The notes under the pieces were generated by a model. That model did not search any database and had not been told where the DNA came from. It saw nothing but the letters and a program-made list of their open reading frames with translations. The position numbers and the translations under genes were made by a program. This document shows, in pieces, positions 1 through 9,139 of a DNA stretch of 61,238 nt (position 1 is its first letter; every line of letters begins with the position of its first letter). Where the stretch lies: contig NZ_JAAHBQ010000031.1 of assembly GCF_020144665.1 (NCBI RefSeq), positions 1 to 61,238 of the forward strand. The letters are read 5' to 3'. This DNA is from Oscillatoria salina IIICB1. Its GTDB lineage: Bacteria > Cyanobacteriota > Cyanobacteriia > Cyanobacteriales > SIO1D9.

Positions 1-1
1 A

Positions 2-172
2 CTTTCTCGTTACCAACATCTAGGAGCGGCAGGGACTCAAGCTCACGTCGATGGGGTCCTAATGGTACTCAGGAGAGTTCAAATTGATGAACTTCAAAAA
101 AACATTGATGCCCTTCGAGATAGTTGGTCTGATTTGTATAATGATTCCTCTCCAAATAACGATTCAGACTGA
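2..172 (+). CDS. C-terminal end of an unidentified protein (truncated by window edge)
   Basis: An open frame enters from the left edge and runs 56 codons to a TGA at 170-172. The visible part is hydrophilic. It reads from LSRYQHLGAAGTQAHVDG through a short leucine- and isoleucine-rich helix-like stretch (VLRRVQIDELQKNIDALR) to an acidic, Asn/Ser-rich tail ending in NNDSD. I do not recognise a family from this fragment. Coding status is inferred from an uninterrupted frame reaching the edge and from a hairpin about 50 bases after the stop. The gene start is outside the window. Confidence 0.5.
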   Translation, partial: LSRYQHLGAAGTQAHVDGVLMVLRRVQIDELQKNIDALRDSWSDLYNDSSPNNDSD

Positions 173-223
173 GAGTTCCTGATGAGAATTAAAGCCTAAT
201 GGAGTTAGAAATATTCTCCCTGT

Positions 224-247
224 GTTCGCGTTCGCAAAGTCGCGAAC
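224..247 (+). terminator. Hairpin downstream of the first gene, possible terminator
   Basis: GTTCGCG at 224-230 pairs perfectly with CGCGAAC at 241-247 around a 10-base loop. A short T-run follows at about 257-261. It lies about 50 bases after the stop of the truncated gene. The T-run is not directly adjacent, so it could instead be one of the GTTCGCG-type dispersed repeats common in cyanobacteria. Confidence 0.35.
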
Positions 248-327
248 GAACTCCCCTTTTTGTCCCGCCTTAAGTTGGTTGCCGAAAAATCTTATCTTTA
301 TATCGAGCTAATTTTTCAGGTTACTTT

Positions 328-357
328 TTCAGCAAACCCTAATTAGGGTTTGCTGAA
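328..357. repeat. 30-bp perfect palindrome
   Basis: The sequence TTCAGCAAACCCTAA is followed immediately by its exact reverse complement, giving a 30-bp perfect palindrome centred between 342 and 343. A T-run precedes it on the plus strand and no T-run follows it on either strand, so it is not a standard intrinsic terminator. It lies in a 570-bp stretch (173-742) with no convincing complete gene. Confidence 0.7.
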
Positions 358-484
358 GAAGTGTCAAACACTGATACCAAAAGAATTAGAAGCAAAGCCA
401 ATCCCCAAAAAAAAAGAAGAAGAGGAAGTCATTGAAACGAAAAACCTCGGATATATACAACCGGTATCTCCCACATCGGGAAAT

Positions 485-679
485 CTATAAATCCCGTTTT
501 CCTTTGAGGGTATCTCGGTTGGGAATCGTTAAAATCTCTCGGTAGACCTCTTTTGATATACCTGTCGTATCCCGGTAACGCACCACCTTATCACCTTTGA
601 TTCCCGCTATCGTTGCTATCATAGGCTCCGATAGTTGTTTACTGTTCGCTGCTATATTTCTCTCCCCCCTCTTGACTTT
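485..679 (-). pseudogene. Unidentified ORF remnant or small ORF
   Basis: On the minus strand a frame is open for 64 residues between two stops, ending at 485. It contains VKRGERNIAANSKQLSEP and then IAGIKGDKVVRYRD, and looks like real protein rather than random sequence (mixed charged and hydrophobic, no low complexity). The only ATG start would be at 622, giving 45 residues. The upstream part has no start codon before the stop at 680-682. I do not recognise the family. It may be the 3' remnant of a gene whose 5' part was replaced, because the copper promoter at 672-703 overlaps its upstream limit. Confidence 0.3.
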
Positions 680-703
680 CTAGTTTACTGGAGACTTTAA
701 AAT
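672..703 (+). promoter_or_regulatory. MerR-family-type promoter/operator of the copper cassette
   Basis: TTGACT at 672-677 and TAAAAT at 698-703 are separated by 20 bp instead of the usual 17. The spacer carries an imperfect dyad (CTAGT then ACTGGAG). A long 19-20 bp spacer with a dyad is the hallmark of promoters activated by MerR-family metal sensors such as CueR and CoaR. It sits 40 bp before the HMA chaperone gene. No merR-type gene is present in this window, so the regulator would have to be encoded elsewhere. Metal identity is inferred from the genes that follow. Confidence 0.55.
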
Positions 704-742
704 ACAAGTAGTGACTTGAAGTAAAGTTAAAAGTTAATCCCA

Positions 743-976
743 ATGAAACTAGAATTCAAAATACCTAAAATGACTTGTGATGGCTGTGTAAAGACGATCG
801 CCAAAGCAGTTACCGATGTTGATGCTAAAGCTAAAGTTAGCGCCGATCTCAAAACTAAACTCGTTAGCGTGGAAACAGAAGCTTCTCCAACAACAATTAA
901 AGAAGCTACGATCGCTGTTGGTTATCCTCCTGTAGAAAGTGGCTTTAAGGAAAAATTAATGTTTTGGCAAAAGTAG
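743..976 (+). CDS. Heavy-metal-associated (HMA) domain protein, copper chaperone-like
   Basis: This 77-residue protein is a single HMA domain of the Atx1/CopZ type. The metal-binding motif MTCDGC is at residues 10-15, with Cys12 and Cys15 as ligands. The length matches stand-alone Atx1-like chaperones, which carry Cu(I) in the cytosol and pass it to P-type ATPases. It is followed after 55 bp by a CopA-type ATPase with its own N-terminal HMA domain, the expected docking partner. Both are probably transcribed from the promoter at 672-703. The C-terminal tail (KEKLMFWQK) is unusual but short. The family is clear from sequence; copper as the metal is inferred from the neighbours. Confidence 0.85.
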   Translation: MKLEFKIPKMTCDGCVKTIAKAVTDVDAKAKVSADLKTKLVSVETEASPTTIKEATIAVGYPPVESGFKEKLMFWQK

Positions 977-1031
977 CGACTGCCCCTCAATCTAATACCG
1001 CTCTTAGTAACATAGTAATCATGAACTTAAG

Positions 1032-3302
1032 ATGGATACTTTAACGCTAAAATTACGAGGCATGAGTTGTGCTTCTTGTGCTAACAGTATTGAATCAGCA
1101 ATTAGCACCGTGCCAGGAGTTAAAGAGTGTAATGTAAATTTTGGTGCCGAGCAAGCCACAGTTAGTTATGACCCAGAAAAAACGAGTATAAAAGCTATTC
1201 AAAAAGCAGTTGATGAGGCAGGATATTCAGCTTTTCCTTTGCAAGAACAAGAAATGATTACGGGGGAAGATGATGCCGAAAAATCTGCCCGGAAAGCCGA
1301 ATCTCGTTCGTTGTTACGGAAAATTGTTGTCGGGGGAATTATTAGTATTATTTTAATTATTGGTTCTCTACCAATGATGACAGGAATTGAGATGGCTGGA
1401 TTTCCTGCTTGGTTACATAATCCTTGGTTGCAGTTAGCCTTAACTTTACCAGTGCAATTTTGGTGCGGTTATAGTTTTTATGTAAATAGTTGGAAAGCTT
1501 TTAAACATCATGCAGCGACGATGGATACGCTAATTGCTTTGGGAACAAGTGCAGCGTTTTTCTACTCATTATTTGTGACAATTTTCCCCGAATTTTTGCT
1601 GAATCAAGGATTACTGCCAGAGGTGTATTATGAAACGGCGGCAGTGATAATAACTTTGATTTTATTAGGGAAATTGTTGGAAAATCGGGCGAAGGGACAA
1701 ACTTCAGAAGCAATTCGCAAATTAATCGGTTTACAAGCTAGAGATGCGCGAGTAATTCGGGATGGACAAGAAATAGATCTACCAATTGCAGAAGTACAAA
1801 TTAATGATGTCATTTTAGTACGTCCCGGAGAAAAAATCCCTGTGGATGGAGAAATAATTGAGGGGACTTCGACGATTGACGAAGCAATGGTGACAGGGGA
1901 AAGTTTGCCCGTAGAAAAGAAACCTGGAGATGAAGTAATTGGGGCGACAATTAATAAAACAGGTAGCTTTAAATTTCGCGCAACCAGAGTAGGAAAAGAT
2001 ACAGTATTAGCTCAAATTGTCAAACTAGTGCAAGAGGCTCAAGGTTCTAAAGCACCTATTCAAAGAATAGCCGATCGCGTAACAGGTTGGTTCGTTCCGG
2101 CGGTAATTGCGATCGCGATCGCCACTTTTGTAATCTGGTTTGATGTGATGGGTAATCTGACTTTAGCTTTGATTACCACTGTGGGTGTGTTAATTATCGC
2201 TTGTCCTTGCGCTTTGGGACTAGCTACTCCAACCTCAGTAATGGTGGGAACCGGGAAAGGTGCGGAAAATGGTATTTTGATTAAAGATGCGGAAAGTTTA
2301 GAATTGGCACATAAAATTAAGAGCGTTGTCCTTGATAAAACTGGTACAGTGACTCAAGGTAAGCCGACAGTGACAGATTATGTGACTGTTTTGGGAACTG
2401 CCCACGCAAATGAGTTAAAATTGCTGCGTTTGGCAGCATCAGTCGAACGTAACTCCGAGCATCCCTTAGCCGAAGCTGTGGTCAGATACGCTCAAAGTCA
2501 ACAAGTAGAATTCAGTGAAGTAAAAGAATTTGAAGCGATCGCCGGTAGTGGAGTACAAGCTATTGTCTCCGAACGTTTGGTACAAATTGGTACTTCTCGC
2601 TGGATGGAAGAGTTAGGTATTGACACGAAAGCCTTAGCCCAGCAGAAAGCCGCCTGGGAAGCGTCAGGAAAAACTGCCATCTGGCTCGCAGTGGATGGAC
2701 GAATCGAAGCTTTAATGGGGATAGCAGACGCAGTTAAGCCCACATCTAGTGCGGCGGTGCAAGCTATGCGAAAATTAGGTTTAGAAGTGGTGATGCTGAC
2801 AGGAGATAACCAGAAAACTGCCGAAGCGATCGCTAAAGAAGTTGGTATTCCTCGCATTTTCGCCGAAGTACGTCCCGAGCAAAAAGCCGCTAAAGTGAGG
2901 CAATTGCAACAAGAAGGGAAAATAGTCGCCATGGTGGGAGATGGAATTAACGATGCGCCAGCCTTAGCCCAAGCCGACGTAGGCATTGCGATCGGGACTG
3001 GGACTGATGTGGCGATCGCTGCTTCCGATATTACTTTAATCTCCGGCGATCTGCAAGCGATCGTTACCGCTATTCAACTTAGCAAAGCCACAATGAGAAA
3101 TATTCAGGAAAACTTGTTTTTTGCTTTTATTTACAACGTTGCAGGTATTCCCATTGCAGCAGGGATTTTATTCCCCATTTTTGGTTGGTTATTCAGTCCC
3201 ATTATTGCTGGTGGTGCAATGGCGTTTAGTTCAGTTTCTGTCGTCACAAATGCTTTACGTTTGCGGAATTTTCAACCCAAAAATCTGGCAAGTAAATTTT
3301 AA
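1032..3302 (+). CDS. copA: Copper-translocating P1B-type ATPase
   Basis: The 756-residue product moves Cu(I) across a membrane using ATP. The N-terminal HMA domain (about 1-72) has GMSCASC with Cys13 and Cys16. The actuator motif TGES is at 288-291, the intramembrane metal motif CPC at 391-393, the phosphorylated Asp435 in DKTGT, the P1B-specific His-Pro at 477-478, and the hinge motif GDGIND at 636-641. About eight membrane segments are expected and visible as hydrophobic blocks. CPC indicates monovalent copper (or silver). Cyanobacteria use two such pumps, CtaA for uptake and PacS for thylakoid import. The chaperone and cupredoxin neighbours fit copper handling, but I cannot assign CtaA or PacS specifically. 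Confidence 0.92.
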   Translation: MDTLTLKLRGMSCASCANSIESAISTVPGVKECNVNFGAEQATVSYDPEKTSIKAIQKAVDEAGYSAFPLQEQEMITGEDDAEKSARKAESRSLLRKIVVGGIISIILIIGSLPMMTGIEMAGFPAWLHNPWLQLALTLPVQFWCGYSFYVNSWKAFKHHAATMDTLIALGTSAAFFYSLFVTIFPEFLLNQGLLPEVYYETAAVIITLILLGKLLENRAKGQTSEAIRKLIGLQARDARVIRDGQEIDLPIAEVQINDVILVRPGEKIPVDGEIIEGTSTIDEAMVTGESLPVEKKPGDEVIGATINKTGSFKFRATRVGKDTVLAQIVKLVQEAQGSKAPIQRIADRVTGWFVPAVIAIAIATFVIWFDVMGNLTLALITTVGVLIIACPCALGLATPTSVMVGTGKGAENGILIKDAESLELAHKIKSVVLDKTGTVTQGKPTVTDYVTVLGTAHANELKLLRLAASVERNSEHPLAEAVVRYAQSQQVEFSEVKEFEAIAGSGVQAIVSERLVQIGTSRWMEELGIDTKALAQQKAAWEASGKTAIWLAVDGRIEALMGIADAVKPTSSAAVQAMRKLGLEVVMLTGDNQKTAEAIAKEVGIPRIFAEVRPEQKAAKVRQLQQEGKIVAMVGDGINDAPALAQADVGIAIGTGTDVAIAASDITLISGDLQAIVTAIQLSKATMRNIQENLFFAFIYNVAGIPIAAGILFPIFGWLFSPIIAGGAMAFSSVSVVTNALRLRNFQPKNLASKF

Positions 3303-3323
3303 TTAGCTCCTCTTCAAAATGTT

Positions 3324-3893
3324 ATGAAAATGAAAATGACACAAAAAATATTTAATAGTTTCGCAATTTTGAGCTTTTTCCTAGCACTTAATTCTGGCAT
3401 GGTTTCCCTAGCTCAAAATTCTTTAAATCATCAGGTAGAAGAGCTGGCTCAGATGGACATGGAAATTCCAGCTTCCGAAACCAAAGTAAGCGAACAATTT
3501 CGTCCCATCGAACAACCTTTAGAGTTAAAAATTGCGGTAACTTTAGGCGGTATCGGTTTAATTGGGCTAGAATTATGGTGGTTTTTGTTTGGGAAAACGA
3601 AAGCAGCTCAAGCGGAAACCAAATCAGACATTCAAGAATTAACTATTAACGTAGATGGCGGTTACGAACCAAATCGAGTTATTGTCAAAGCAGGTACACC
3701 AGTACGGCTACAATTTTTCCGTCGTGATGCGAGTAGTTGTCTAGAAAAAGTCTTGTTACCAGATTTTCATATTGCTAAAGATTTAGAATTAAATCATACC
3801 ACCTCAGTTGAATTTACACCCGAACAACCAGGAGAATATCAATTTACCTGTGGAATGAATATGTATCGCGGCGTTGTTGTCGTAAAACCCTAA
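3324..3893 (+). CDS. Membrane-anchored cupredoxin-domain protein
   Basis: This 189-residue protein starts 21 bp after the ATPase gene, so it is probably cotranscribed. It has an N-terminal signal-like hydrophobic segment (about 9-30), a second membrane segment (about 68-90, ending in WWFLFG), and a C-terminal cupredoxin fold (about 100-189). The likely copper loop is CGMNMYRG, with Cys176, Met178 and Met180. The usual His between Cys and Met in type-1 copper sites is absent, which suggests a Cu(I)-binding rather than a plastocyanin-like electron-transfer site. The domain should face the periplasm or thylakoid lumen. A role next to CopA, receiving or buffering exported copper, is inferred from the operon. 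No homologue name is assigned. Confidence 0.8.
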   Translation: MKMKMTQKIFNSFAILSFFLALNSGMVSLAQNSLNHQVEELAQMDMEIPASETKVSEQFRPIEQPLELKIAVTLGGIGLIGLELWWFLFGKTKAAQAETKSDIQELTINVDGGYEPNRVIVKAGTPVRLQFFRRDASSCLEKVLLPDFHIAKDLELNHTTSVEFTPEQPGEYQFTCGMNMYRGVVVVKP

Positions 3894-3930
3894 ATATTTC
3901 GACAAATTTACGTTAGTTTTATCGTGGTTT

Positions 3931-5658
3931 TTATTCAACTCGATAAACATAATAGTATTCTTCGTAGATAACAATACTTCTCCCGAATTGTTTTAACTTA
4001 ACTAATTCAACTTCAGGGCTACTTTGTGAAAAATCTTGGGTTGAGACTAAAAGTATTTTTCGAGCAGTTTCTTGTTTGAGATTGCTCACTTTTTCCCATA
4101 ACTGAAATTCATCGATTTCGTTGCGGCGATCGTTCCAAATTATAAAACTACCAAATCTATTACTTTCAGGATGATAAATTGGTTGCTCCAAATAAGCTGC
4201 TAAAGAAGATACAGGAAAGTCAGGATTTCCCACAATTAAAAAATTATCAAACCGATCTTGTTGAAGAAAATTAGCAACTTGTTTACTGACAGTGAAAGGA
4301 TAAACTAAATCTAAGCTATAAGATAATAAACCAGCAAAAAGATGAATAGACAAAATTAAGCTTAAAAAGAAATTTTTATATTTGCGATTTTCTAATCCTC
4401 TCGACAAATGTATAGTTTTACCTGGAAAAATCTTCGCTAACCAATCAAATTTGTAAGCGGAGTTTGCTAACCATAAGCATAGTATAAATAAAATAAATAA
4501 ATGCCCGTAATGCCTGGGATTTGTAGCAATACCTATCTTGATAGTTAACAAGAGAATTGTCAAGCTGCCCAAAAAATACAAAAACAATATTGTCGGTTTA
4601 TTGTATAACCAGCTTAAAACAAATAAAATTAGTCCTAAAGATAGAAAGTCTATAATTAATTTCCAAGGAGGCAATACTAAAAGCAAAATACTAGAATTCC
4701 AAAAATTATAATCTAAAAAATTAGGCAGAAAGATATAACTTCTTGTCAAAAAATCAAACATCGTTGAAATTCTTTTGAGGATGACGATCGCGAATTCACT
4801 GACATCTCTTTTTGATTCTTCTTGAATTACTTTTAGCTCGTCACTAGAGTTTTCAACTGAAATTTCTGGAGCGACTAATTCTTGCTGATTTTCCGGACGA
4901 AATAAGGTATTGACAGGGCGGTCTTCAGGGGGTACAAGTTGAGAAATTGCCAAAATAATTCCTAAACTGAAGACAACTATCCCGATAAGTAATTTCTTTT
5001 TCGCTGTAGGTGATTCTAAGGATAATTTTTGCTTCAAAAAATATTCAAAGATTAAAGTTGCTCCTAACCAAACAGCGATGAGCAAACTATGAACATTAGT
5101 ATTGGCTGCTAAAGCTAAAATAAAAAAAAGTAAAACGTATTTTCTATTTCTTTGTTGAAAATAAACGCAAAAAATGAAACATAACAATATTCCTAAAGCA
5201 TAATTTCTACTAAGGAGCGAATATTCATAAAAGGGGAAATAGCCAAAACTAAATAAAAATTTTTGTAATCTGGTAAAAGGAGAAAACTTAACTAATAAGT
5301 AAATTGATAAAGTAGCAATTCCCAAGTGAAAAAATTGCATGATAAGTGGGCGATCGGTAATTTTGTTAAGAAAATATAAACAAAGATGCCAGAGTCCAGG
5401 ATGTCCTTCATATCTAATATTTTGAAATAAATCTACTAAACTGTTACTATCTCTAGCAATCAGCCAAGCTTGTAGCTCGTCAAACCATAATTCATGGTGA
5501 AAAATACCAATAATGCCGAAACAAGCAAAAAGCAAAGTGAGAATGTTGACGAATACATTATCATTAACTGCAATCAATTTTTGTTTGAATTGAGGTATAA
5601 AATTGGTAAACATATTTTTCAAATTTGAGTAAAAAACTGCCCGGATTGCTCCGAGCAT
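3931..5658 (-). CDS. Polytopic membrane protein, GT-C (family 39-like) glycosyltransferase
   Basis: The 575-residue protein has about ten hydrophobic segments. An early luminal-loop motif WFDELQAW places Asp60-Glu61 where GT-C enzymes of the ArnT/PMT type carry their catalytic or metal-contacting acids. The EGHPGLWHLCLYFLN segment shortly after is also typical of this superfamily. Such enzymes use polyprenyl-phosphate-linked sugars on the outer face of the membrane. It is the last gene of the minus-strand polysaccharide cluster, 10 bp after a GT2 gene. A polymerase-like (Wzy) role is possible because no other Wzy candidate is present, but the DE motif fits GT-C better. It faces the copper cassette convergently, separated by 37 bp. 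Confidence 0.65.
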   Translation of the reverse strand: MLGAIRAVFYSNLKNMFTNFIPQFKQKLIAVNDNVFVNILTLLFACFGIIGIFHHELWFDELQAWLIARDSNSLVDLFQNIRYEGHPGLWHLCLYFLNKITDRPLIMQFFHLGIATLSIYLLVKFSPFTRLQKFLFSFGYFPFYEYSLLSRNYALGILLCFIFCVYFQQRNRKYVLLFFILALAANTNVHSLLIAVWLGATLIFEYFLKQKLSLESPTAKKKLLIGIVVFSLGIILAISQLVPPEDRPVNTLFRPENQQELVAPEISVENSSDELKVIQEESKRDVSEFAIVILKRISTMFDFLTRSYIFLPNFLDYNFWNSSILLLVLPPWKLIIDFLSLGLILFVLSWLYNKPTILFLYFLGSLTILLLTIKIGIATNPRHYGHLFILFILCLWLANSAYKFDWLAKIFPGKTIHLSRGLENRKYKNFFLSLILSIHLFAGLLSYSLDLVYPFTVSKQVANFLQQDRFDNFLIVGNPDFPVSSLAAYLEQPIYHPESNRFGSFIIWNDRRNEIDEFQLWEKVSNLKQETARKILLVSTQDFSQSSPEVELVKLKQFGRSIVIYEEYYYVYRVE

Positions 5659-5668
5659 TAATTAGAGA

Positions 5669-6601
5669 CTATTTGCGACTGAGTTTAATTGTAGTAGTTT
5701 GATGAGCACGTTCCCAAAAAAAGCCGAATGTCGCGGCTAATTGAGACAAAAACAACAGCCAGGAAATTATAAATCCAGGTCGCAAGGATGTCTGATTAAA
5801 AGGATAGATTAATAAATTCAAATAGAATGATAAAGGTTCTGCTTTAATTGGTTTTGCGGCTCGTTTAGCGCAAACTTTATGAAAGCAAAAAGCACCGCGT
5901 CCGTAAAAAAAGTGTTGTCGCCAAAAAGAAGGTAGCGTGAGGTAATGAGCATGATAAATGCAGACTTCTGCGGCATAAATCATGCGATATCCCGATTGTA
6001 ACCAGCGATCGCAAAATTCCCGATCCTCTGCCGCAGCCAGGGGAAAACAGGTATCAAAACCGCCAATTTTGTGGAAAATTTCCGTAGGAACAGCAATATT
6101 ATTAGAAGCGAAAAACTGAGCTTTTTCTGAACTATGGTTATAGTAGCCGTAAAGGTAATCAATTAGTTGTTGAGAAGCGGCTGAATAAAGATTAGTAGAT
6201 AGAGCATTAATCGTTCGTCCCCCAATCAGATAATCAGGTTGAGCAACAAAACGACTAGCAAGTTTATTTAACCAGTCGGGGGCGGGCATACAGTCGTCGT
6301 CAGTAAAGGCGAGATATTCACCTTTAGCTTGTTTTGCGCCAGTGTTGCGAGCGCTAGCAGGTCCTGCATTAGCTTGTTTGAGCAAAGTAATCTCCAAGTA
6401 AGAGCAAAAAGGACTAACTACAGGTTCGAGAGACATCTGGCTGCCATCATCAACAATAATAATTTCAAAGCGATCGCGCGGATATTTTAGTTTTGTCATT
6501 GATTCCAGACAGTTGTTTAGTCTCTCTGGGCGGTTGTAGGTAGGAATAACTATTGAGAAAAAGGGTTGCTGTTGGTTGTTCATCGTCTTTTTGGGAGCCA
6601 T
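5669..6601 (-). CDS. Glycosyltransferase family 2
   Basis: This 310-residue GT-A enzyme transfers a sugar from a nucleotide donor in the cytoplasm. The core domain (about 14-230) contains IVIPTYNRP at 18-25, the first acid motif VDDGS (Asp51-Asp52) and the metal-binding triad DDD at 101-103. A WLNKLASRF segment and an ED acceptor-side motif (AAEDREFCDRW) follow. The C-terminus has one or two hydrophobic segments (about 260-290), suggesting membrane association. An internal Met7 (MNNQQQ) is an equally good start. Donor and acceptor cannot be read from sequence. It belongs to the polysaccharide cluster. Confidence 0.85.
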   Translation of the reverse strand: MAPKKTMNNQQQPFFSIVIPTYNRPERLNNCLESMTKLKYPRDRFEIIIVDDGSQMSLEPVVSPFCSYLEITLLKQANAGPASARNTGAKQAKGEYLAFTDDDCMPAPDWLNKLASRFVAQPDYLIGGRTINALSTNLYSAASQQLIDYLYGYYNHSSEKAQFFASNNIAVPTEIFHKIGGFDTCFPLAAAEDREFCDRWLQSGYRMIYAAEVCIYHAHYLTLPSFWRQHFFYGRGAFCFHKVCAKRAAKPIKAEPLSFYLNLLIYPFNQTSLRPGFIISWLLFLSQLAATFGFFWERAHQTTTIKLSRK

Positions 6602-6672
6602 CTTAGTTTTAGGTATACGAAATTTTTACTTTTTTGACACTAGACCAAGGGAATATGTTCGCTCGAGGTTAT

Positions 6673-8133
6673 TTACTTAACCAGTTTTTTGCGCGACCTA
6701 ACCATTAAAAGAAGTTGTAACAAATACTGAAATAATTTAGGATTTAATAATTGAATTGCCAATCCATAAGTTATTACTCCGATAACCGTACCAACAATTA
6801 GTAATATTTTGGCATCGATCGCCTCTACTAAAAAATATTTAGTTAGAAAAATTACAGCCGCCATGATTAACGTTGCGATCGCTGGAGTCACAAATTGCTG
6901 TAAGTATATCAAAATAGGTACGCCAATTACTCTGTTGATAGCTCCCAAGCCAATAGGAAATACCAAATATATACTAATCACATAGGCACAAGCAACTGCC
7001 GCAATACCCCACTTAACTACCAACAAACAAGCAATTAAAGTAAATATTGCTTCAAATAAAGTTAACCAAAGTTTCCAAATTGGCTTACCCATAGCCATGA
7101 AAACAGAAGTATTAAAATAAGAAAGGGAATGAATAATTCCCGCAAAAGCGAGAACTCGCATGACGGGAATCGAGGATATCCATTGCTCTCCAAATACTGA
7201 TACCACAAGCTCAGGTGTCAATGTTGCCATACCGACAAAAGCGGGAAATGCAACCAAACTAGTCAACTCTGTCACCCGATAAAATGCTTGGCGAAAGCGT
7301 TCTGGTTCTTCTTGTAGCTTAGAAAAAGTGGGTAGTGCTACCTGGTTGCTGGTTCCGATTAACAACTGAGTCATTACCTGTAATACCCGATAGGCGATCG
7401 CGTAATATCCTAAAGCCACTTCTCCTAAAAAATAACCAATTAGTAAGTTATCGGAACGTTTATTGAAAAATTTTAGAAATTTTAATCCTATTATATTAAT
7501 ACCAAAGCTAAATAAATCTCGAAAATGTTGCCCAGAAAACTTAAAGCTTGGTCGCCAATCAACTGCTTGCCACATAATCAAAACTACGACAGATTCAAAA
7601 ACCATTTGCTGGCTAACAATACTCCAAACTCCCAACCCAGCAACAGCCATAATAATTCCAACTAAGCCACTAATAAAAATAGCTATTAGAGTCCGAACTG
7701 CCATTATCTTGAAAGCAAGTTCTCTACTTAAAATTGCCTTATGTACATGACCAATAGAATTGACAAAAAATAAAAAACACAAGCACTTTAAAATAGGTAT
7801 TAGTTTTGGTTGAGCGAAGATTCCAGCAATATATTTAGCACCAAGAAAACCAATTATTGTCAGCAATACACCGCCGATTAAATTAGACCAAAAAGCAGTA
7901 TCTAAGTGTTCGGGTTCCAGTTTGCTACGCTGAATTAAAGCTTTGGTAAAACCTTGTTCGGTAAAGATTTGCATGAAAGCCAAGAAGACATTGGCTAAAG
8001 CTACTAAACCAAAGGCTTCAGGAGTTAGTAACCGGGCTAAAATTAAAAATACAATTAAGGAAACTGCCTGACTACCCCAGTTTTGAATTACTGACCAAAC
8101 TACACCTTTAACTGCCTTTTGTTTGATACTCAT
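6673..8133 (-). CDS. Wzx-type polysaccharide flippase (MOP/PST family)
   Basis: The 486-residue protein has about fourteen hydrophobic segments spread over its length. The N-terminus (GVVWSVIQNWGSQAVSLI) and the EAFGLVALANVFLAF segment match the polysaccharide-transport family, which includes WzxC-like exporters. Such proteins flip undecaprenyl-linked repeat units to the outer leaflet. It is the only flippase in the cluster, so it is the likely exporter for whatever unit the surrounding glycosyltransferases build. No wza/wzc export genes are seen nearby and these would have to be elsewhere. Confidence 0.85.
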   Translation of the reverse strand: MSIKQKAVKGVVWSVIQNWGSQAVSLIVFLILARLLTPEAFGLVALANVFLAFMQIFTEQGFTKALIQRSKLEPEHLDTAFWSNLIGGVLLTIIGFLGAKYIAGIFAQPKLIPILKCLCFLFFVNSIGHVHKAILSRELAFKIMAVRTLIAIFISGLVGIIMAVAGLGVWSIVSQQMVFESVVVLIMWQAVDWRPSFKFSGQHFRDLFSFGINIIGLKFLKFFNKRSDNLLIGYFLGEVALGYYAIAYRVLQVMTQLLIGTSNQVALPTFSKLQEEPERFRQAFYRVTELTSLVAFPAFVGMATLTPELVVSVFGEQWISSIPVMRVLAFAGIIHSLSYFNTSVFMAMGKPIWKLWLTLFEAIFTLIACLLVVKWGIAAVACAYVISIYLVFPIGLGAINRVIGVPILIYLQQFVTPAIATLIMAAVIFLTKYFLVEAIDAKILLIVGTVIGVITYGLAIQLLNPKLFQYLLQLLLMVRSRKKLVK

Positions 8134-8260
8134 GCTGAATTTTTACCTAACATAATTAACCGTTATTTTTGATAAAAACTACTCCGAAAAACTCTCGCCT
8201 TTTCAAAACAATGAGGTATGGAAGCTTGTTTCTTTCCTCAAAGTTAATCGAGCCCCAGGC

Positions 8261-9031
8261 TTATGAAAAGTGTTCTTTAGCATAGGAATACAATAACAAG
8301 TCGTACTGACAATTTTCTTCTATCTTCCGTCGAACTGATTCCTTGATTTCGGGTTTAGGAACCGGATTTTTATTCATATGTGGAACCTTCACATTCAGGT
8401 CGAACTTTTGTCTTAATTCATTTCTAAATCCGTCCAAATCATCCAAAAAACCAACTACACTAAATTTTAATAAGTTTTCCTTGGCAACTTTCAATTTTTC
8501 ATTAGGATCTGTATAATTTTGGCGAGAAAAATTGCCAAAATAGTTGATGTAGCTTTGTCCTCTCCGCTTCCCCCTAACGGATTCAATAAAATCTTCCAAA
8601 CTCTCACTAACTCTAGCATGGTCTTCTGGTTTGAAGGCATCAAAAAAATATTGAGAAATATACCTTTTTACCGGATCTCTCAAGATTGTAGTCCAGGAAT
8701 ACCGATCTTGATAAGCTTCCCAAACATCTTGATTAAAATGAAAATGTCCCGAAATATACTTTGTACCTTTTGCCATTTCAAGAAGCAAAATAGATTCCCG
8801 GAGTGCAAATTTGTCATACTTTCTCTGGACTTTCTGCTTTTTATTAACATTTTTGACTGCTTGGCTGGTTAATATCGGGTTGACTTTATAGCTATTTTTT
8901 TTTCCATAATCAATTCTCAGAGAGCGATCGACTGATGTTCCTCCCGTTTTGGGGATGTGCATAAAGATAATACCTGGTTTCTGCGAACTCAAAAATTTAT
9001 GTGCTTGAACTTTTAAGCTTTTAATTATCAT
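8261..9031 (-). CDS. Sulfotransferase family 2-like protein
   Basis: This 256-residue protein opens with the PAPS 5'-phosphosulfate-binding loop HIPKTGGTS (25-33). The 3'-phosphate-binding motif is in LRDPVKRYISQYF. Both are typical of the carbohydrate (Golgi-type) Sulfotransfer_2 group. It is expected to transfer sulfate from PAPS to a sugar hydroxyl. It is flanked by a second, different sulfotransferase and by the flippase, so sulfation of the exported glycan is the natural inference. Upstream spacing (108 bp) is larger than in the glycosyltransferase block, so it may have its own promoter. Confidence 0.8.
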   Translation of the reverse strand: MIIKSLKVQAHKFLSSQKPGIIFMHIPKTGGTSVDRSLRIDYGKKNSYKVNPILTSQAVKNVNKKQKVQRKYDKFALRESILLLEMAKGTKYISGHFHFNQDVWEAYQDRYSWTTILRDPVKRYISQYFFDAFKPEDHARVSESLEDFIESVRGKRRGQSYINYFGNFSRQNYTDPNEKLKVAKENLLKFSVVGFLDDLDGFRNELRQKFDLNVKVPHMNKNPVPKPEIKESVRRKIEENCQYDLLLYSYAKEHFS

Positions 9032-9139
9032 CGAGCGGATTCCTTTTGGTAGGCTAATGAATAAATTATTGAGATTATTTATGTTATCATGTATGTGTAG
9101 ATTTATGGTAAAATATTTCCTGACAGGAGCGACTGTTAT

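Noticed and set aside
2498-2986. Long reverse-strand ORF inside copA
   Set aside because: It is a codon-bias shadow of copA with no recognisable protein content.
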